Counted from the stretch's first letter, positions 24,916 to 34,484 are shown. The stretch is 64,000 nucleotides of DNA from Psychrobacter sp. AH5 (GCF_040371085.1 NZ_JAMBMT010000001.1:2480001-2544000), one strand, 5' to 3'. The notes: generated from the sequence alone by a model not told the origin. Numbers and translations: made by a program.

Positions 24916-27849
24916 ATGATACCCTGTTTCCTAAAAAAACGCCTACTAAGATCGCAAGCCGTTGACAATCATGAGAGCCCAACTGCTCATAAAGACACCG
25001 ATCAAACTAAGCCACAAGCTGATAAAAATAGCGATGTTTACGCTGATAATAATAGACTAGTAAATACCTCTTATAGTAAAGCGCCCATTAGCCAGATCTA
25101 TCGCAAACTATCAGGTCAAGCTCTTAGTATTAGCGTAAAGCCTAAGCTGCTTGGCGAGCTGCCAGTACTTAATGACGACGAGCAAATCCTAACCTTTTAT
25201 GTGCTACAAGATTATTCACGCTCCAACAGTATTCTTATTGATTTGCAGACTGGAGAGCATAAGTTGCCGCCAGCTCTGGTTGGAGTAAAAGACGCCGCTC
25301 ACAATATCGATGAGAACGCGGCTATTATCTTTTTGCATCATCCCAAAGCTAGCGATGAGCAGCTGTCACCGCGCTTAGCTCGCCTTGTCGCTGCTACCTT
25401 ACAAAACCCTGAGCTAAAAATAAGATTGATTCCAGTCTCCATCCTTTGGGGCCGAGCTCCTGAAAAAGAGGACTCTTTATTTAAGTTATTGATGACCGAT
25501 AACTGGGAAGATCCTAGCTTTACCAAGCAGCTCTTTAATATCGGAGTGATGGGACGCGATACCTTTGTGCAGTTCCATGCCGCGCAGGATTTGCGTACTA
25601 TTATTTATAGGAGCTTGAACGAGGGGTTAGATGAGTCTGCTAGCGCCGCTACTAGCAATAATAGCTCTATAGTTAATACTAATGATTTGGCTGACAGTCC
25701 TATAAAGCAGGCCATGGAAAATACGGATTTGGCAACCAATCTAGCCAAAACCTCAAAGCAGCTTTCAGAGGATAAGGAGAGTGCTCCTCAAAGCCCAACA
25801 TCTAGCGCTTCGCTATCGGTGTCTGAGTCGACCACTGACTCTAGCCAAGCCTTGATACCAGTAGCCGATGCCAATCGTGAGCTGCTGCGTAGCTTGCAAT
25901 ATCAGCTAGATGTCTACTTAGATAAGCAGCGTGCTAGTATGTTAGGCCCTGATTTATCTGATAGACGCAATCTGGTCGATAAGCTGATTTATTCGCCTGC
26001 TATCAAGCACGCTATCGAAAAAGAAGCGACAGAGACCGGCGTGACCGAGCATCAGGCGCGTGATATTGCGCGCGGCTACGCTAATGAGATGGTTAATAAT
26101 TACTCCTACCCTATCATTCGTGTCTTTGAGCGCTTTTTGACCTGGCTTTGGACACAGCTTTATGATGGCGTAGAAGTGCATCATTTTGAGCGCGTGCGTG
26201 CCTTGGCGACTGATCATGAGATTATCTATGTGCCTTGTCATCGTAGCCACATCGATTATATGCTGCTATCTTATGTCATCTACAAGCGTGGTCTGAGCAT
26301 TCCTTATGTGGCGGCAGGCGATAATTTAGACGTTCCAGTTTTGGGCTCTTTGCTTCGCGGCGCAGTAGCTTTTTATATTCGTCGTAGCTTTCGTGGTAAC
26401 GCGCTATATACGGCAGTGTTGCGCGAATATATGCATACGCTCATCAGCCGTAATACCCCGATCGAGTACTTTATAGAAGGCGGACGCTCACGTTCAGGGC
26501 GCTTGCTACCGCCAAAGATGGGCATGCTAGCGATGACCGTCCACAGTCAGCTACGCCGTACCAACAAGCCGGTGGTATTTATCCCAACCTACATTGGCTA
26601 CGAGCGTATTATGGAGGGCGGCACCTATATTGGTGAGCTCAAAGGCAAGCCCAAAGAGTCTGAATCGCTGATTGGCCTATTAAAAGTGTCTCGCAAAATT
26701 GAGCGTATCTTTGGTAATGTACATTTAAGCTTTGGCACTCCGCTACATCTGAGCGACTTTTTAGTCAAGTTCGATGTAGAGGCCGATAGCTTGCCTGCGG
26801 ATCGTACTGATACGCCTTTCGATAAAAAAGCTAATGCTATGGTGGATAATATCGGTGTCAAAATCATGCAGCACATCAATAAGGCGGCAGTGGTCAATCC
26901 AGTGTCGCTATTATCGCTAGTGCTATTATCAGCACCTAAAGCGGCGCTCGATGAAGTCATCTGCCGCGAACTGATTGCCCTATATCAAGGTATCGCGCGG
27001 CATCTGCCTTATGCTGATGATACTATCGTCACCGATATGAGTCCGCAAGCTATTATCGATTATGGTATTAAGCTCAAGCTCATTGAGCGTATACCGCATA
27101 TCTTAGGCGATATTATTCAGGTTGCTGGCAAGCAAGCAGCGCTACTTAGCTATTTTCGTAATAACATTCTGCATGTCTTTATTTTATTATCCTTTTTGGC
27201 GGCGTTAGTGGCTCGCAATGGCCGCATTAAACGTAGTCGCCTTGATAATATCGTCTCACAGCTGTATCCGTTTTTACAGAGCGAGCTGTTCTTGTATTAT
27301 CCTGCGCATGGCCTGCAAGCTGTACTCGATCAAAAGATTGATAATTTAATTGAGCATGGTCTAATTGTAGAGCTAGAAGATGACTTTTTGAGTGCTCCTG
27401 CCGCTAATAGTAGCCGCTATCAACAGCTACAAGTCCTCGCCACGCCAGTAGAGCAAAGCCTTGAGCGCTACTTTATGACCCTTGCTTTACTGGCACAGCA
27501 AGGCTCGGGTAATCTTACGGAAAGCGAAGTGGTTGATCTGTGTCATCTACTAGGTCAGCGTCTGTCTGTGCTCTACGCTGATGATATCCCTGATTTCTTT
27601 GACCGCTCGCTCTTTACTAGCTTCGTTAATGCGCTGATTCGTCTTAACTATCTGCAAAAGGATGAAGAGACTGGCGTATTAACCTTTGATCAGCGGATCA
27701 ATAACATCGCCCATCATGCTAAGTACATCTTAACGCCTGATATGATGCAGATATTACAGCAAGTGGCTAGTCTTGATGAAAAAGAGATCTTACATGCTAT
27801 TACTGAGATTAGTAATAAAAAACAGCGTAAGTTTGGCCGTAAGCGTTAG
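24916..27849 (+). CDS. plsB: Glycerol-3-phosphate 1-O-acyltransferase
   Basis: An inner-membrane enzyme making lysophosphatidic acid from glycerol-3-phosphate and acyl-CoA/ACP (EC 2.3.1.15), the first step of phospholipid synthesis. The acyltransferase core has the HX4D motif at His442-Asp447 (HRSHID), then the substrate-binding block FIEGGRSRSGRLLPPKMG and the VFIPTYIGYERIMEG block. A hydrophobic helix ILHVFILLSFLAALVA lies in the C-terminal half. At 977 residues it exceeds E. coli PlsB (807) because of an N-terminal polar tail and an 80-residue Ser/Thr-rich insert around residues 235-320. No clear ribosome binding site precedes the ATG. Confidence 0.95.
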   Translation: MIPCFLKKRLLRSQAVDNHESPTAHKDTDQTKPQADKNSDVYADNNRLVNTSYSKAPISQIYRKLSGQALSISVKPKLLGELPVLNDDEQILTFYVLQDYSRSNSILIDLQTGEHKLPPALVGVKDAAHNIDENAAIIFLHHPKASDEQLSPRLARLVAATLQNPELKIRLIPVSILWGRAPEKEDSLFKLLMTDNWEDPSFTKQLFNIGVMGRDTFVQFHAAQDLRTIIYRSLNEGLDESASAATSNNSSIVNTNDLADSPIKQAMENTDLATNLAKTSKQLSEDKESAPQSPTSSASLSVSESTTDSSQALIPVADANRELLRSLQYQLDVYLDKQRASMLGPDLSDRRNLVDKLIYSPAIKHAIEKEATETGVTEHQARDIARGYANEMVNNYSYPIIRVFERFLTWLWTQLYDGVEVHHFERVRALATDHEIIYVPCHRSHIDYMLLSYVIYKRGLSIPYVAAGDNLDVPVLGSLLRGAVAFYIRRSFRGNALYTAVLREYMHTLISRNTPIEYFIEGGRSRSGRLLPPKMGMLAMTVHSQLRRTNKPVVFIPTYIGYERIMEGGTYIGELKGKPKESESLIGLLKVSRKIERIFGNVHLSFGTPLHLSDFLVKFDVEADSLPADRTDTPFDKKANAMVDNIGVKIMQHINKAAVVNPVSLLSLVLLSAPKAALDEVICRELIALYQGIARHLPYADDTIVTDMSPQAIIDYGIKLKLIERIPHILGDIIQVAGKQAALLSYFRNNILHVFILLSFLAALVARNGRIKRSRLDNIVSQLYPFLQSELFLYYPAHGLQAVLDQKIDNLIEHGLIVELEDDFLSAPAANSSRYQQLQVLATPVEQSLERYFMTLALLAQQGSGNLTESEVVDLCHLLGQRLSVLYADDIPDFFDRSLFTSFVNALIRLNYLQKDEETGVLTFDQRINNIAHHAKYILTPDMMQILQQVASLDEKEILHAITEISNKKQRKFGRKR

Positions 27850-27886
27850 TATTTGCTTAAACCCTAAGCCAATGTATTACCCAAAA

Positions 27887-27917
27887 AAAGACCGCTAATA
27901 TATATTAGCGGTCTTTT
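27887..27917. terminator. Bidirectional terminator between plsB and ettA
   Basis: AGACCGCTAATA (27889-27900) pairs perfectly with 27903-27914, with A-runs before and T-runs after, so it terminates both convergent genes. Confidence 0.92.
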
Positions 27918-27943
27918 TGTTAATTCATAAAGCTACTGTTAAT

Positions 27944-29605
27944 TTAGCTAGTAATCTTCTTATACTTCATGCGCTTAGGCCCTGCGTCATCGCCCATGGT
28001 CTTTTTGCGATAAGCTTCAAACTCAGTATAGTTACCATCAAACCAAATCGGACCTTCTTCTTCAAACGCTAAGATATGGGTGGCGATACGGTCCAAGAAC
28101 CAGCGATCATGCGAGACTACCATTACCGTACCTGGGAACACTTGAATAGCGTCCTCAAGCGCCCGCAAGGTTTCGATATCCAAGTCGTTTGAGGGCTCAT
28201 CGAGTAATAGTACGTTAGCGCCTTGCTTCAAGGTTTTGGCTAATTGCAAACGGTTACGCTCACCACCGGAGAGTTGACCAACATGCTTTTGTTGGTCTGA
28301 GCCCTTAAAGTTAAAGCGGCCAATATAAGCACGGCTAGGCGTGGTATAGTCGCCTACGGTGATGATATCTAAACCATCAGAGACCTCTTCCCAGACGGTT
28401 TTATTATCATCAAGATTATCACGCACCTGACCGACATAAGCGACTTTCACACTTTCGCCCAAGTCGACAGAACCGGTATCGGGAGTATCACGCTCAGTAA
28501 TCATATTAAATAGCGTGGTTTTACCCGCACCATTAGGACCAATAATACCAACAATAGCGCCCGCTGGCACATTGAAGCTCAGGTCTTTATACAGCAAGCG
28601 ATCACCAAAGGATTTGGAAATATCATTAACCTCGATGACTTTATTACCCAAACGCGGACCGGGCGGAATATAAATCTCTGAGGTCTCATTACGCTTTTGA
28701 AACTCCGTTGAGTTCAGCTCTTCAAAACGCTGGACACGAGATTTTGACTTGGCTTGCTGGCCTTTTTGATTTTTACGTATCCACTCAAGCTCTTTTTTCA
28801 GTGCTTTAGCAAAGGACTCTTCTTGCTTGTTTTGCTGCTCTAAACGCGTGTTCTTTTGCTCAAGCCATTCAGTATAGTTGCCTTCATACGGATAGCCATG
28901 GCCACGGTCGAGCTCCAAAATCCACTGCGCGACATTATCCAAGAAATAACGATCATGGGTAATAGCGACGATAGTACCGCTATAGTTCTGCAAAAACTGC
29001 TCAAGCCAAGCGACGGATTCAGCATCCAAATGGTTGGTTGGCTCATCGAGGAGTAACATATCAGGACGAGATAACAGTAGACGACACAGTGCTACGCGGC
29101 GCTTCTCACCACCTGATAGTTTGCTCACATCAGCGTCCCAAGGTGGCAGACGTAGCGCATCAGCGGCTTTTTCCAGCTGATTGTTTAGATTGTGCGCGTC
29201 CCAAGATTGGATGATATCTTCCATCTTGCCTTGCTCTTCGGCAAGCTTATCAAAGTCGGCATCAGGCTCAGCATATTCAGCATAAATCTGATCAAGACGA
29301 GCAAGCGCATCTAAAGCCTCGCGCATACCATCTTCGACGTTACCACGGACATCTTTACTATCATCTAATTGCGGCTCTTGTGGCAAGTAGCCAATCTTAG
29401 TACCCGTTTGCGCGCGAGCTTCACCGCTGAACTCGGTATCCACGCCTGCCATAATACGTAGCAAGGTTGACTTACCAGAACCATTGATGCCTAAAACGCC
29501 AATTTTAGCGCCAGGGAAAAAAGATAGATTGATATTTTTTAAGATTTCGCGCTTAGGCGGAACAAGTTTTGACACGTTGTTCATCGTGTAAATATATTGA
29601 GCCAT
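27944..29605 (-). CDS. ettA: Energy-dependent translational throttle protein EttA (ABC-F)
   Basis: A soluble ABC-F ATPase that binds the ribosomal E site and gates the first elongation step according to the ATP/ADP ratio. Two nucleotide-binding domains are present: Walker A GINGSGKS and GPNGAGKT, signatures LSGGEKRR and LSGGERNR, Walker B LLLDEPTNHLD and LLLDEPSNDLD. The arm and linker between them are intact (LEQQNKQEESFAKALKKELEWIR). Its 553 residues match E. coli EttA (555). ATG 29605 is chosen because GGAG is well spaced before it; the frame runs a little further upstream. Confidence 0.95.
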   Translation of the reverse strand: MAQYIYTMNNVSKLVPPKREILKNINLSFFPGAKIGVLGINGSGKSTLLRIMAGVDTEFSGEARAQTGTKIGYLPQEPQLDDSKDVRGNVEDGMREALDALARLDQIYAEYAEPDADFDKLAEEQGKMEDIIQSWDAHNLNNQLEKAADALRLPPWDADVSKLSGGEKRRVALCRLLLSRPDMLLLDEPTNHLDAESVAWLEQFLQNYSGTIVAITHDRYFLDNVAQWILELDRGHGYPYEGNYTEWLEQKNTRLEQQNKQEESFAKALKKELEWIRKNQKGQQAKSKSRVQRFEELNSTEFQKRNETSEIYIPPGPRLGNKVIEVNDISKSFGDRLLYKDLSFNVPAGAIVGIIGPNGAGKTTLFNMITERDTPDTGSVDLGESVKVAYVGQVRDNLDDNKTVWEEVSDGLDIITVGDYTTPSRAYIGRFNFKGSDQQKHVGQLSGGERNRLQLAKTLKQGANVLLLDEPSNDLDIETLRALEDAIQVFPGTVMVVSHDRWFLDRIATHILAFEEEGPIWFDGNYTEFEAYRKKTMGDDAGPKRMKYKKITS

Positions 29606-30038
29606 TAACACTCCGATGCACTGCATAAAAAAGGCAAATAAACGCGCTTTGAGTAAAAAATCTCACAAAAACAACGTTTACCATGCCTTAGGATAAGGAA
29701 TATCAGTTATCAGCCATTATCGCATTGTCGGCAACACCCTGCAAGCTGAGAGACCATTTTGTAGGTGCTTTGTGCCACTAAGCGAATATAAGCAGCTAAA
29801 GGCATAATTAAGACTTTTAGCAGCTATCAATCAACTGACAACTCTATCTTACTTTTTAGAGAGCTTTGTCTCTCACAAACTAACAAAAACCTATTAAATT
29901 TTCTGTAAATTTAATCAATAAAGGTTATTATGTTAGATAAGCTTAATAAAGCTCGATTAACAATAAAGATGTAAAAGAGTATAAAGGTATAAATATCCTA
30001 AAAAACGCTGCGATAAACTAGATGATAAAAGGCTAACT
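29606..30038. other. Divergent spacer between ettA and the reductase gene
   Basis: About 430 bases that must carry both promoters. The left half is of ordinary composition with no recognised element; the right half (29880-30038) is strongly AT-rich with runs such as AAATTTTCTGTAAATTTAAT. No credible ORF or RNA gene was seen. Confidence 0.5.
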
Positions 30039-31412
30039 ATGACTACTGGCTACCGCCCAGAGATTGTTCAAAGCGCGTTTATTAACTTTATTAGCGCGCG
30101 GTTATCGCCTTTTTGGTCGTTGACTACTCCAAGACTACGCTTGCAGGCTAGATATGTGCTTAGCGATGAGCTGATTGCTCTGCAATTTGAGGCCAATCAA
30201 GCTTTTAGTCGGCAGGTTTTTGCCTCACCTAACGGTTGGCAAGGCGGTCAGCATATTGGTTTAAGCGTTGCTATCAAAGGTATGTATTATCAGCGTTATT
30301 ATTCACTAATAGGCTTATCCAAACAGCCTAACGCGTTGCAGCATGCTATTACTGATGATACCTTGTTAGGCCGCTCACAGAGCCGTCATGCTAGCCCTAA
30401 CCAGAAAAGCGCTACTATCACTATCGCTATCAAGCCGCAGGGATTAGTCTCCCATTATCTAACGGAACAAGTAGCGTTTGGAGCCATCTTTGCTTGCGAC
30501 ATGCCAGCGGGCGATTTTACTCTACAGCAAAGCCAGATAGATCGGGCTCAAAAGACAGATAGAGATACGCTCTCTTCAAGCTCACCCTTATTGTTTATAG
30601 CTGGAGGCAGCGGTATTACGCCAATGCTAGGTTTAATCACCGAGGCGTTGAGCCAAAATCGGCAAGTCACCTTACTGTATTATCACCGCGGCGGCTCGCA
30701 AAACAATAAAATGAGCCAAACGCAAACGCCTTTTTTGGCTTATTGGCAGCACCTAGTCGCTAGCTACGCAACCTTTAATTATCATATCGTTAATACTAAT
30801 GATACCGGTAGTTATCTAGCAGGAAGCCGTTATTTGACGGCGGAGAGCTTACTAGCATTAGCCCTACCTTTGTCAGAAACCATAATATTTGCCTGTGGTT
30901 CAAAGTCATTACTCTCAGGGCTGTATCAAGCTATAGATGAGATTGATAAACGTCATCAGCAGTTACCCGCTGACGAGTCTCCATCAAAATCGTCCTTTTC
31001 AACCAAGTGCGGTTCTTTGAGCAATCAGCCTTCCTTAAAGAACAACCTTATAATCGAGCATTTTGGTAGCGCTTTAACCAGTTCTAAGACTGATATGGCT
31101 AATAGCAGTGCTGATAAAGGTGCTAATAAAAATGAAAATGCGGTTCAAAACGATAGCGTAGCGCCGCAAATGATTTATCTGCGCGGACGCCAACAGCAGT
31201 TTATTAGTGATCGCCCCTTATTGATAGCTGCTGAGCAAGCCGGCATACGTCTACCTTATGGCTGTAGACAAGGTATTTGTCAGCTGTGTCGCTGCCAAAA
31301 GATAAGCGGTATCGTCAAAAATATTCAAACGGGCAAACTAAGTAGCAACAGTTATGAATCCATTCAAACTTGTAATACGGTTGCTATGAGTGAAGTGGTA
31401 CTAGCTGTCTGA
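30039..31412 (+). CDS. Ferredoxin-type oxidoreductase (FAD, NAD(P)H and 2Fe-2S domains)
   Basis: A 457-residue electron-transfer protein. A ferredoxin-NADP-reductase-type FAD domain (about 30-175, with YYQRYYSLIG as the flavin-binding R-x-Y-S motif) is followed by a NAD(P)H domain (FIAGGSGITPMLGLITEAL), then a Ser/Lys/Asn-rich linker (about 305-370) and a C-terminal plant-type 2Fe-2S domain with cysteines 409, 414, 417 and 445 (YGCRQGICQLC and QTCNT). It lies 105 bases upstream of a fatty-acid desaturase on the same strand, the arrangement of Pseudomonas DesC-DesB type pairs. It most likely supplies NADPH electrons to that desaturase. Confidence 0.88.
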   Translation: MTTGYRPEIVQSAFINFISARLSPFWSLTTPRLRLQARYVLSDELIALQFEANQAFSRQVFASPNGWQGGQHIGLSVAIKGMYYQRYYSLIGLSKQPNALQHAITDDTLLGRSQSRHASPNQKSATITIAIKPQGLVSHYLTEQVAFGAIFACDMPAGDFTLQQSQIDRAQKTDRDTLSSSSPLLFIAGGSGITPMLGLITEALSQNRQVTLLYYHRGGSQNNKMSQTQTPFLAYWQHLVASYATFNYHIVNTNDTGSYLAGSRYLTAESLLALALPLSETIIFACGSKSLLSGLYQAIDEIDKRHQQLPADESPSKSSFSTKCGSLSNQPSLKNNLIIEHFGSALTSSKTDMANSSADKGANKNENAVQNDSVAPQMIYLRGRQQQFISDRPLLIAAEQAGIRLPYGCRQGICQLCRCQKISGIVKNIQTGKLSSNSYESIQTCNTVAMSEVVLAV

Positions 31413-31517
31413 TAGCGTTATTTAACGACGGCAACCACTAAGACCATAGTCAACATACTCAAATAAACTGCACTTATCCCTTTATATAACTACTAACAGC
31501 CTCGGTTAAGGACTACT

Positions 31518-32939
31518 ATGCGCTTACTACCGCCTGTATTTACTGCAAAATCTGCTATTTCTCCTGTGAGTCATGATGTTGCTAAAACCATCAATGTTAG
31601 CCACGTATCCAGTGATCTTAACAACACAGACGCAGCCAATGCTTTAACTCCACTTACTGACCCTCTAACTAAAACAGCTATCTACCCTACTTTGTCTGGC
31701 AGCTACCTACCTAAAGAGCAGACTGAGGCTTTAGCTACTGAACTAAATGAGCTCTACAAACAGGTCATGGACTCTTTAGGTAGTGACGATGCGCGTTATA
31801 TTCAGCGCGTCTATAGTGCTGTAGTTTATAGTGAGCTGGTTGCCCGTGGATTGTTAGCGGCGGCAGGACGCATGTCTTCTTGGCAAAAGACTACTGCGAC
31901 TTGGTTATTAGCCACTTCATTGTTGAGCTTTAGTAAAATCCTTAATAATATGGAGCTTGGTCATAACGTTATGCACGGTCAGTTTGACTGGATGCAGCAT
32001 CCCCATCTAAATAGTAAAAAGTTTGATTGGGATATCGTTTGCCCTGCCCCATTGTGGCAGCACTCGCATAATTTTTTGCATCACACCTTTACCAATATCG
32101 TCGGTCGCGATCATGATGTAGGCTATCATTTGATTCGAGTCACTGATGAGCAGCCGTGGTCGCCAGAGGATCGTTATAATTTACTAAAGACCGCTATTTT
32201 GGCTTTGGGATTTGAATGGGCTGTGGCTTTTCATGATATTCAAATCAGCGCCGATGAGTATGCTCACTCGCCGCAGTTTGATGATATTATGCAAGCCAAG
32301 TCGCAGGCGTTATTTGCCAAAATAGCTCGGCAAGTAGGCAAAGATTATGTGGTTCTACCAGCTACGATTGGACTGCTATTAGGTAAGCGTAGCGCTATAA
32401 GTACCTTGAGCGGCAATATTATTGCCAATATCACTCGTAACTTATGGACTTGGGCGGTGATATTTTGTGGCCATTTTACCGATCAAGCCCATATCTATGC
32501 TCAGCTTGAAGATACCAATATTCAGGCTGAAAGTAAGGGCGAATGGTACGTACGCCAAATACTAGGCTCTAGTAATATCAAGGGCGGCAAATGGTTTCAT
32601 ATCTTGACCGGTAACTTATCGCATCAGATTGAGCATCATATTTTCCCAGATATGCCCGCCAATCACTACGCTCGTATTGCCCCGCAAGTTCAGGATATCT
32701 GCAAAAAATATGGCCTATCGTACAATACTGGGCGTTTTGGTCATCAGCTCAAGCAAGTGATTGGCCGTATCCAACATTTTAGTCAGCCTACCGAAGCTGA
32801 ACGCCTGTCTTACTTAGAGACTCAAAACGCTAACAAACATCTAAAAGCAACCAAAAGTGTCGTTGGAGTCGCGCTACATTATTTGTCATTTACTAACTTA
32901 GTGACTAACTATTTGCCTTTCAAATTACGTCATCTTTGA
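31518..32939 (+). CDS. Membrane fatty-acid (acyl-CoA/acyl-lipid) desaturase
   Basis: A 473-residue diiron desaturase that introduces a double bond into acyl chains. The three histidine boxes are present: His149-His153 in GHNVMH, His184-His188/189 in HNFLHH, and Q-I-E-H-H with His369 preceding it (HQIEHH, 369-374). The hydrophobic segments between the boxes fit the usual two membrane hairpins. An N-terminal polar stretch of about 60 residues is not conserved. The upstream reductase carries FAD and 2Fe-2S domains and probably delivers the electrons. Regiospecificity (delta-9 or other) cannot be told from sequence. In a cold-adapted genus it fits homeoviscous membrane adaptation. Confidence 0.92.
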   Translation: MRLLPPVFTAKSAISPVSHDVAKTINVSHVSSDLNNTDAANALTPLTDPLTKTAIYPTLSGSYLPKEQTEALATELNELYKQVMDSLGSDDARYIQRVYSAVVYSELVARGLLAAAGRMSSWQKTTATWLLATSLLSFSKILNNMELGHNVMHGQFDWMQHPHLNSKKFDWDIVCPAPLWQHSHNFLHHTFTNIVGRDHDVGYHLIRVTDEQPWSPEDRYNLLKTAILALGFEWAVAFHDIQISADEYAHSPQFDDIMQAKSQALFAKIARQVGKDYVVLPATIGLLLGKRSAISTLSGNIIANITRNLWTWAVIFCGHFTDQAHIYAQLEDTNIQAESKGEWYVRQILGSSNIKGGKWFHILTGNLSHQIEHHIFPDMPANHYARIAPQVQDICKKYGLSYNTGRFGHQLKQVIGRIQHFSQPTEAERLSYLETQNANKHLKATKSVVGVALHYLSFTNLVTNYLPFKLRHL

Positions 32940-33020
32940 TACTTTTATTAAATTGATTTATCTGCCCAGTACCACTACATTATTATTAGCAGATTATAAT
33001 TTATAAATAAGGAGTATTTT

Positions 33021-33314
33021 ATGAGTAATCAACAAACTAACAATGACATACAAATTCATCATAATGAGCAAGCCAACCGCTTTGAGACTACGATCGAGGG
33101 TCAAACAGGCTATATCAGCTACCAAGATAGAGGTGAGGCTTTGGTCTACGATCATACTATCGTGCCACAAGCTTTAGGCGGTCGCGGTGTGGGCTCAGCA
33201 TTAGTAAAACATGCGCTAGACTATGCTCGCAGTCACCATAAAAAAGTTGTGCCACAGTGCTCATTTGTGGATGCTTATATTAATAAACATCCTGAGTATC
33301 AAGATTTAGTCTAG
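33021..33314 (+). CDS. GNAT-like N-acetyltransferase (COG2388 type)
   Basis: A 97-residue small GNAT-fold protein. The acetyl-CoA-binding turn is QALGGRGVGSALVKHAL, with a Y-D-H-T-I-V-P strand before it. The end PQCSFVDAYINKHPEY is the family signature of the short YidJ/COG2388-type acetyltransferases, where the Cys is conserved. Targets of this family are unknown. AAGGAG precedes the ATG. It lies in a string of small unrelated genes after the desaturase. Confidence 0.88.
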   Translation: MSNQQTNNDIQIHHNEQANRFETTIEGQTGYISYQDRGEALVYDHTIVPQALGGRGVGSALVKHALDYARSHHKKVVPQCSFVDAYINKHPEYQDLV

Positions 33315-33387
33315 TATTGCTAATGCTGATAGCCTTGAGCTTGACGATTATTATTAATTTATTACTCGTTAATGGTCTCTATCACTA

Positions 33388-33420
33388 GGGTCGCTATAGT
33401 ATAAAATGCTATAGTAACCC
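33388..33420. other. Hairpin just upstream of the pterin dehydratase-like gene
   Basis: GGGT-n2-CTATAG (33388-33399) and CTATAG-n2-ACCC (33409-33420) form a ten-pair hairpin with a symmetrical internal loop and a nine-base apical loop, 24 bases before the ATG at 33444. It could be a terminator remnant of the previous gene or a leader element; the following U-run is weak. Confidence 0.4.
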
Positions 33421-33443
33421 CTATAATAATAAAGGATGTTGCT

Positions 33444-33737
33444 ATGAGTAGTTTATCTGAAAAACAAGTCGATTTGCAGCTGCAAGAGCTGCCAGGCTGG
33501 CAGCTTGATGGTCAAAGTATCATAAAAACTTTTGAGTTTAATGATTTTATTGAAGCGATTAGCTTTATGAATCAAGCGGCGTTTTATGCAGAGGCAATGG
33601 AACATTATCCTGAATGGCAAAATATCTACAATATTGTAAAAGTACGCTTAACTACCGATGATACAAACGGTATCAGTAGTCTAGATATTCGCTTAGCTAA
33701 GCGTATGCAGCATATTGTTCAACCTAAAAGACTGTAG
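33444..33737 (+). CDS. Pterin-4a-carbinolamine dehydratase-like protein, altered motif
   Basis: A 97-residue PCD-fold protein: L-x-x-[26 protein letters not shown], then [21 protein letters not shown] and LDIRLAKRM. In the published PCD signature (E-x3-H-[HN]-P, an aromatic, then [HW]) the second histidine is Tyr here (EHYPEW) and the later [HW] is Asp (LTTDD). Two active-site positions therefore differ from dehydratase-competent members. The fold assignment is firm; catalytic activity in tetrahydrobiopterin recycling is doubtful. A ribosome binding site AAAGGATG precedes the ATG, and a strong terminator follows. Confidence 0.85.
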   Translation: MSSLSEKQVDLQLQELPGWQLDGQSIIKTFEFNDFIEAISFMNQAAFYAEAMEHYPEWQNIYNIVKVRLTTDDTNGISSLDIRLAKRMQHIVQPKRL

Positions 33738-33761
33738 TTTATTTAAGCTGATTTAATACCT

Positions 33762-33794
33762 AAAAAAACGTCCTACAAAAGGACGTTTTTTTAT
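33762..33794. terminator. Terminator shared by the PCD-like and DUF1328 genes
   Basis: The arms 33762-33774 and 33780-33792 (A7-CGTCCT and complement) are perfectly paired around a five-base loop, with T-runs on both strands. It lies between two convergent genes. Confidence 0.9.
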
Positions 33795-33815
33795 ACCTTT
33801 ACAATCAATTAATGA

Positions 33816-33971
33816 TTACATCTTGCGGCCTACAAAAGCCACAATAAATAAAATAACCGCGACTATTAAGAAGATATAAGCTAGGTTAGAAGATAGACCT
33901 GCTACCCCGCCAAAACCTAATAAACTTGCTATCAACGCGATTACTGCAAAAATAATAGCCCAACGAAACAT
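33816..33971 (-). CDS. DUF1328 (YtjA) small membrane protein
   Basis: A 51-residue protein with two hydrophobic segments (about 3-20 and 28-46). It begins [15 protein letters not shown], has the glycine-rich turn [11 protein letters not shown] and ends VGRKM, as in the widespread DUF1328/YtjA family. A strong AGGAG lies eight bases before the ATG at 33971. Family function is unknown; members are often stress-inducible inner-membrane peptides. Confidence 0.9.
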   Translation of the reverse strand: MFRWAIIFAVIALIASLLGFGGVAGLSSNLAYIFLIVAVILFIVAFVGRKM

Positions 33972-34484
33972 AATCATTCTCCTCGAATTAAAATTAAGAT
34001 GATCCTAATAAATTTTACCTAATAAAGTTAAATAACTATTTTATTAATATCATCTTAATTTATAAAAACACTTATTAAGTTATAAAGATTATTTTTAACC
34101 TTTTTAAAAGCTTTGCTGTTATTTAATAGCCTTTGCTTATGAAGCTAGATTAGCAACTATATCGAGGCACTTTAAATACTAAGTACGTTCATTTTGGTAA
34201 ACATTGGGCTATATTGTGTAATCTGTGTAGCTAGAGCATTAATTATGTAGCTGATTACCCCTTTATACGGACCTTATATAAAGCTAATAATAAGCAACGA
34301 TTCAGGGCAATGATTAGTAATAAATGACTGGGCAGGTAGCTTTATAGATAGACTTAAATGCGTTTGACTCTTTAAATACAATTCTTCACTACGACATAAA
34401 GTACTATGTGTACTATGTGTACTATGTATGGTACTTATACCTACTCACTCTGACTTTATCATCTCTAAAATAAGGAAGTTAAAT
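33972..34484. other. Divergent spacer with 9-bp repeats
   Basis: About 510 AT-rich bases between the DUF1328 gene and the reductase-like gene at 34485. The left part is runs of A/T with repeated TTATTAA-like words; the right end holds three 9-bp repeats (34402-34428). No credible ORF or RNA gene was recognised. Confidence 0.5.
34402..34428. repeat. Three tandem 9-bp repeats (TACTATGTG)
   Basis: TACTATGTG at 34402 and 34411 is exact, and TACTATGTA at 34420 differs in the last base. The array ends 56 bases before the ATG at 34485, in the probable promoter or leader region of that gene. Confidence 0.85.
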
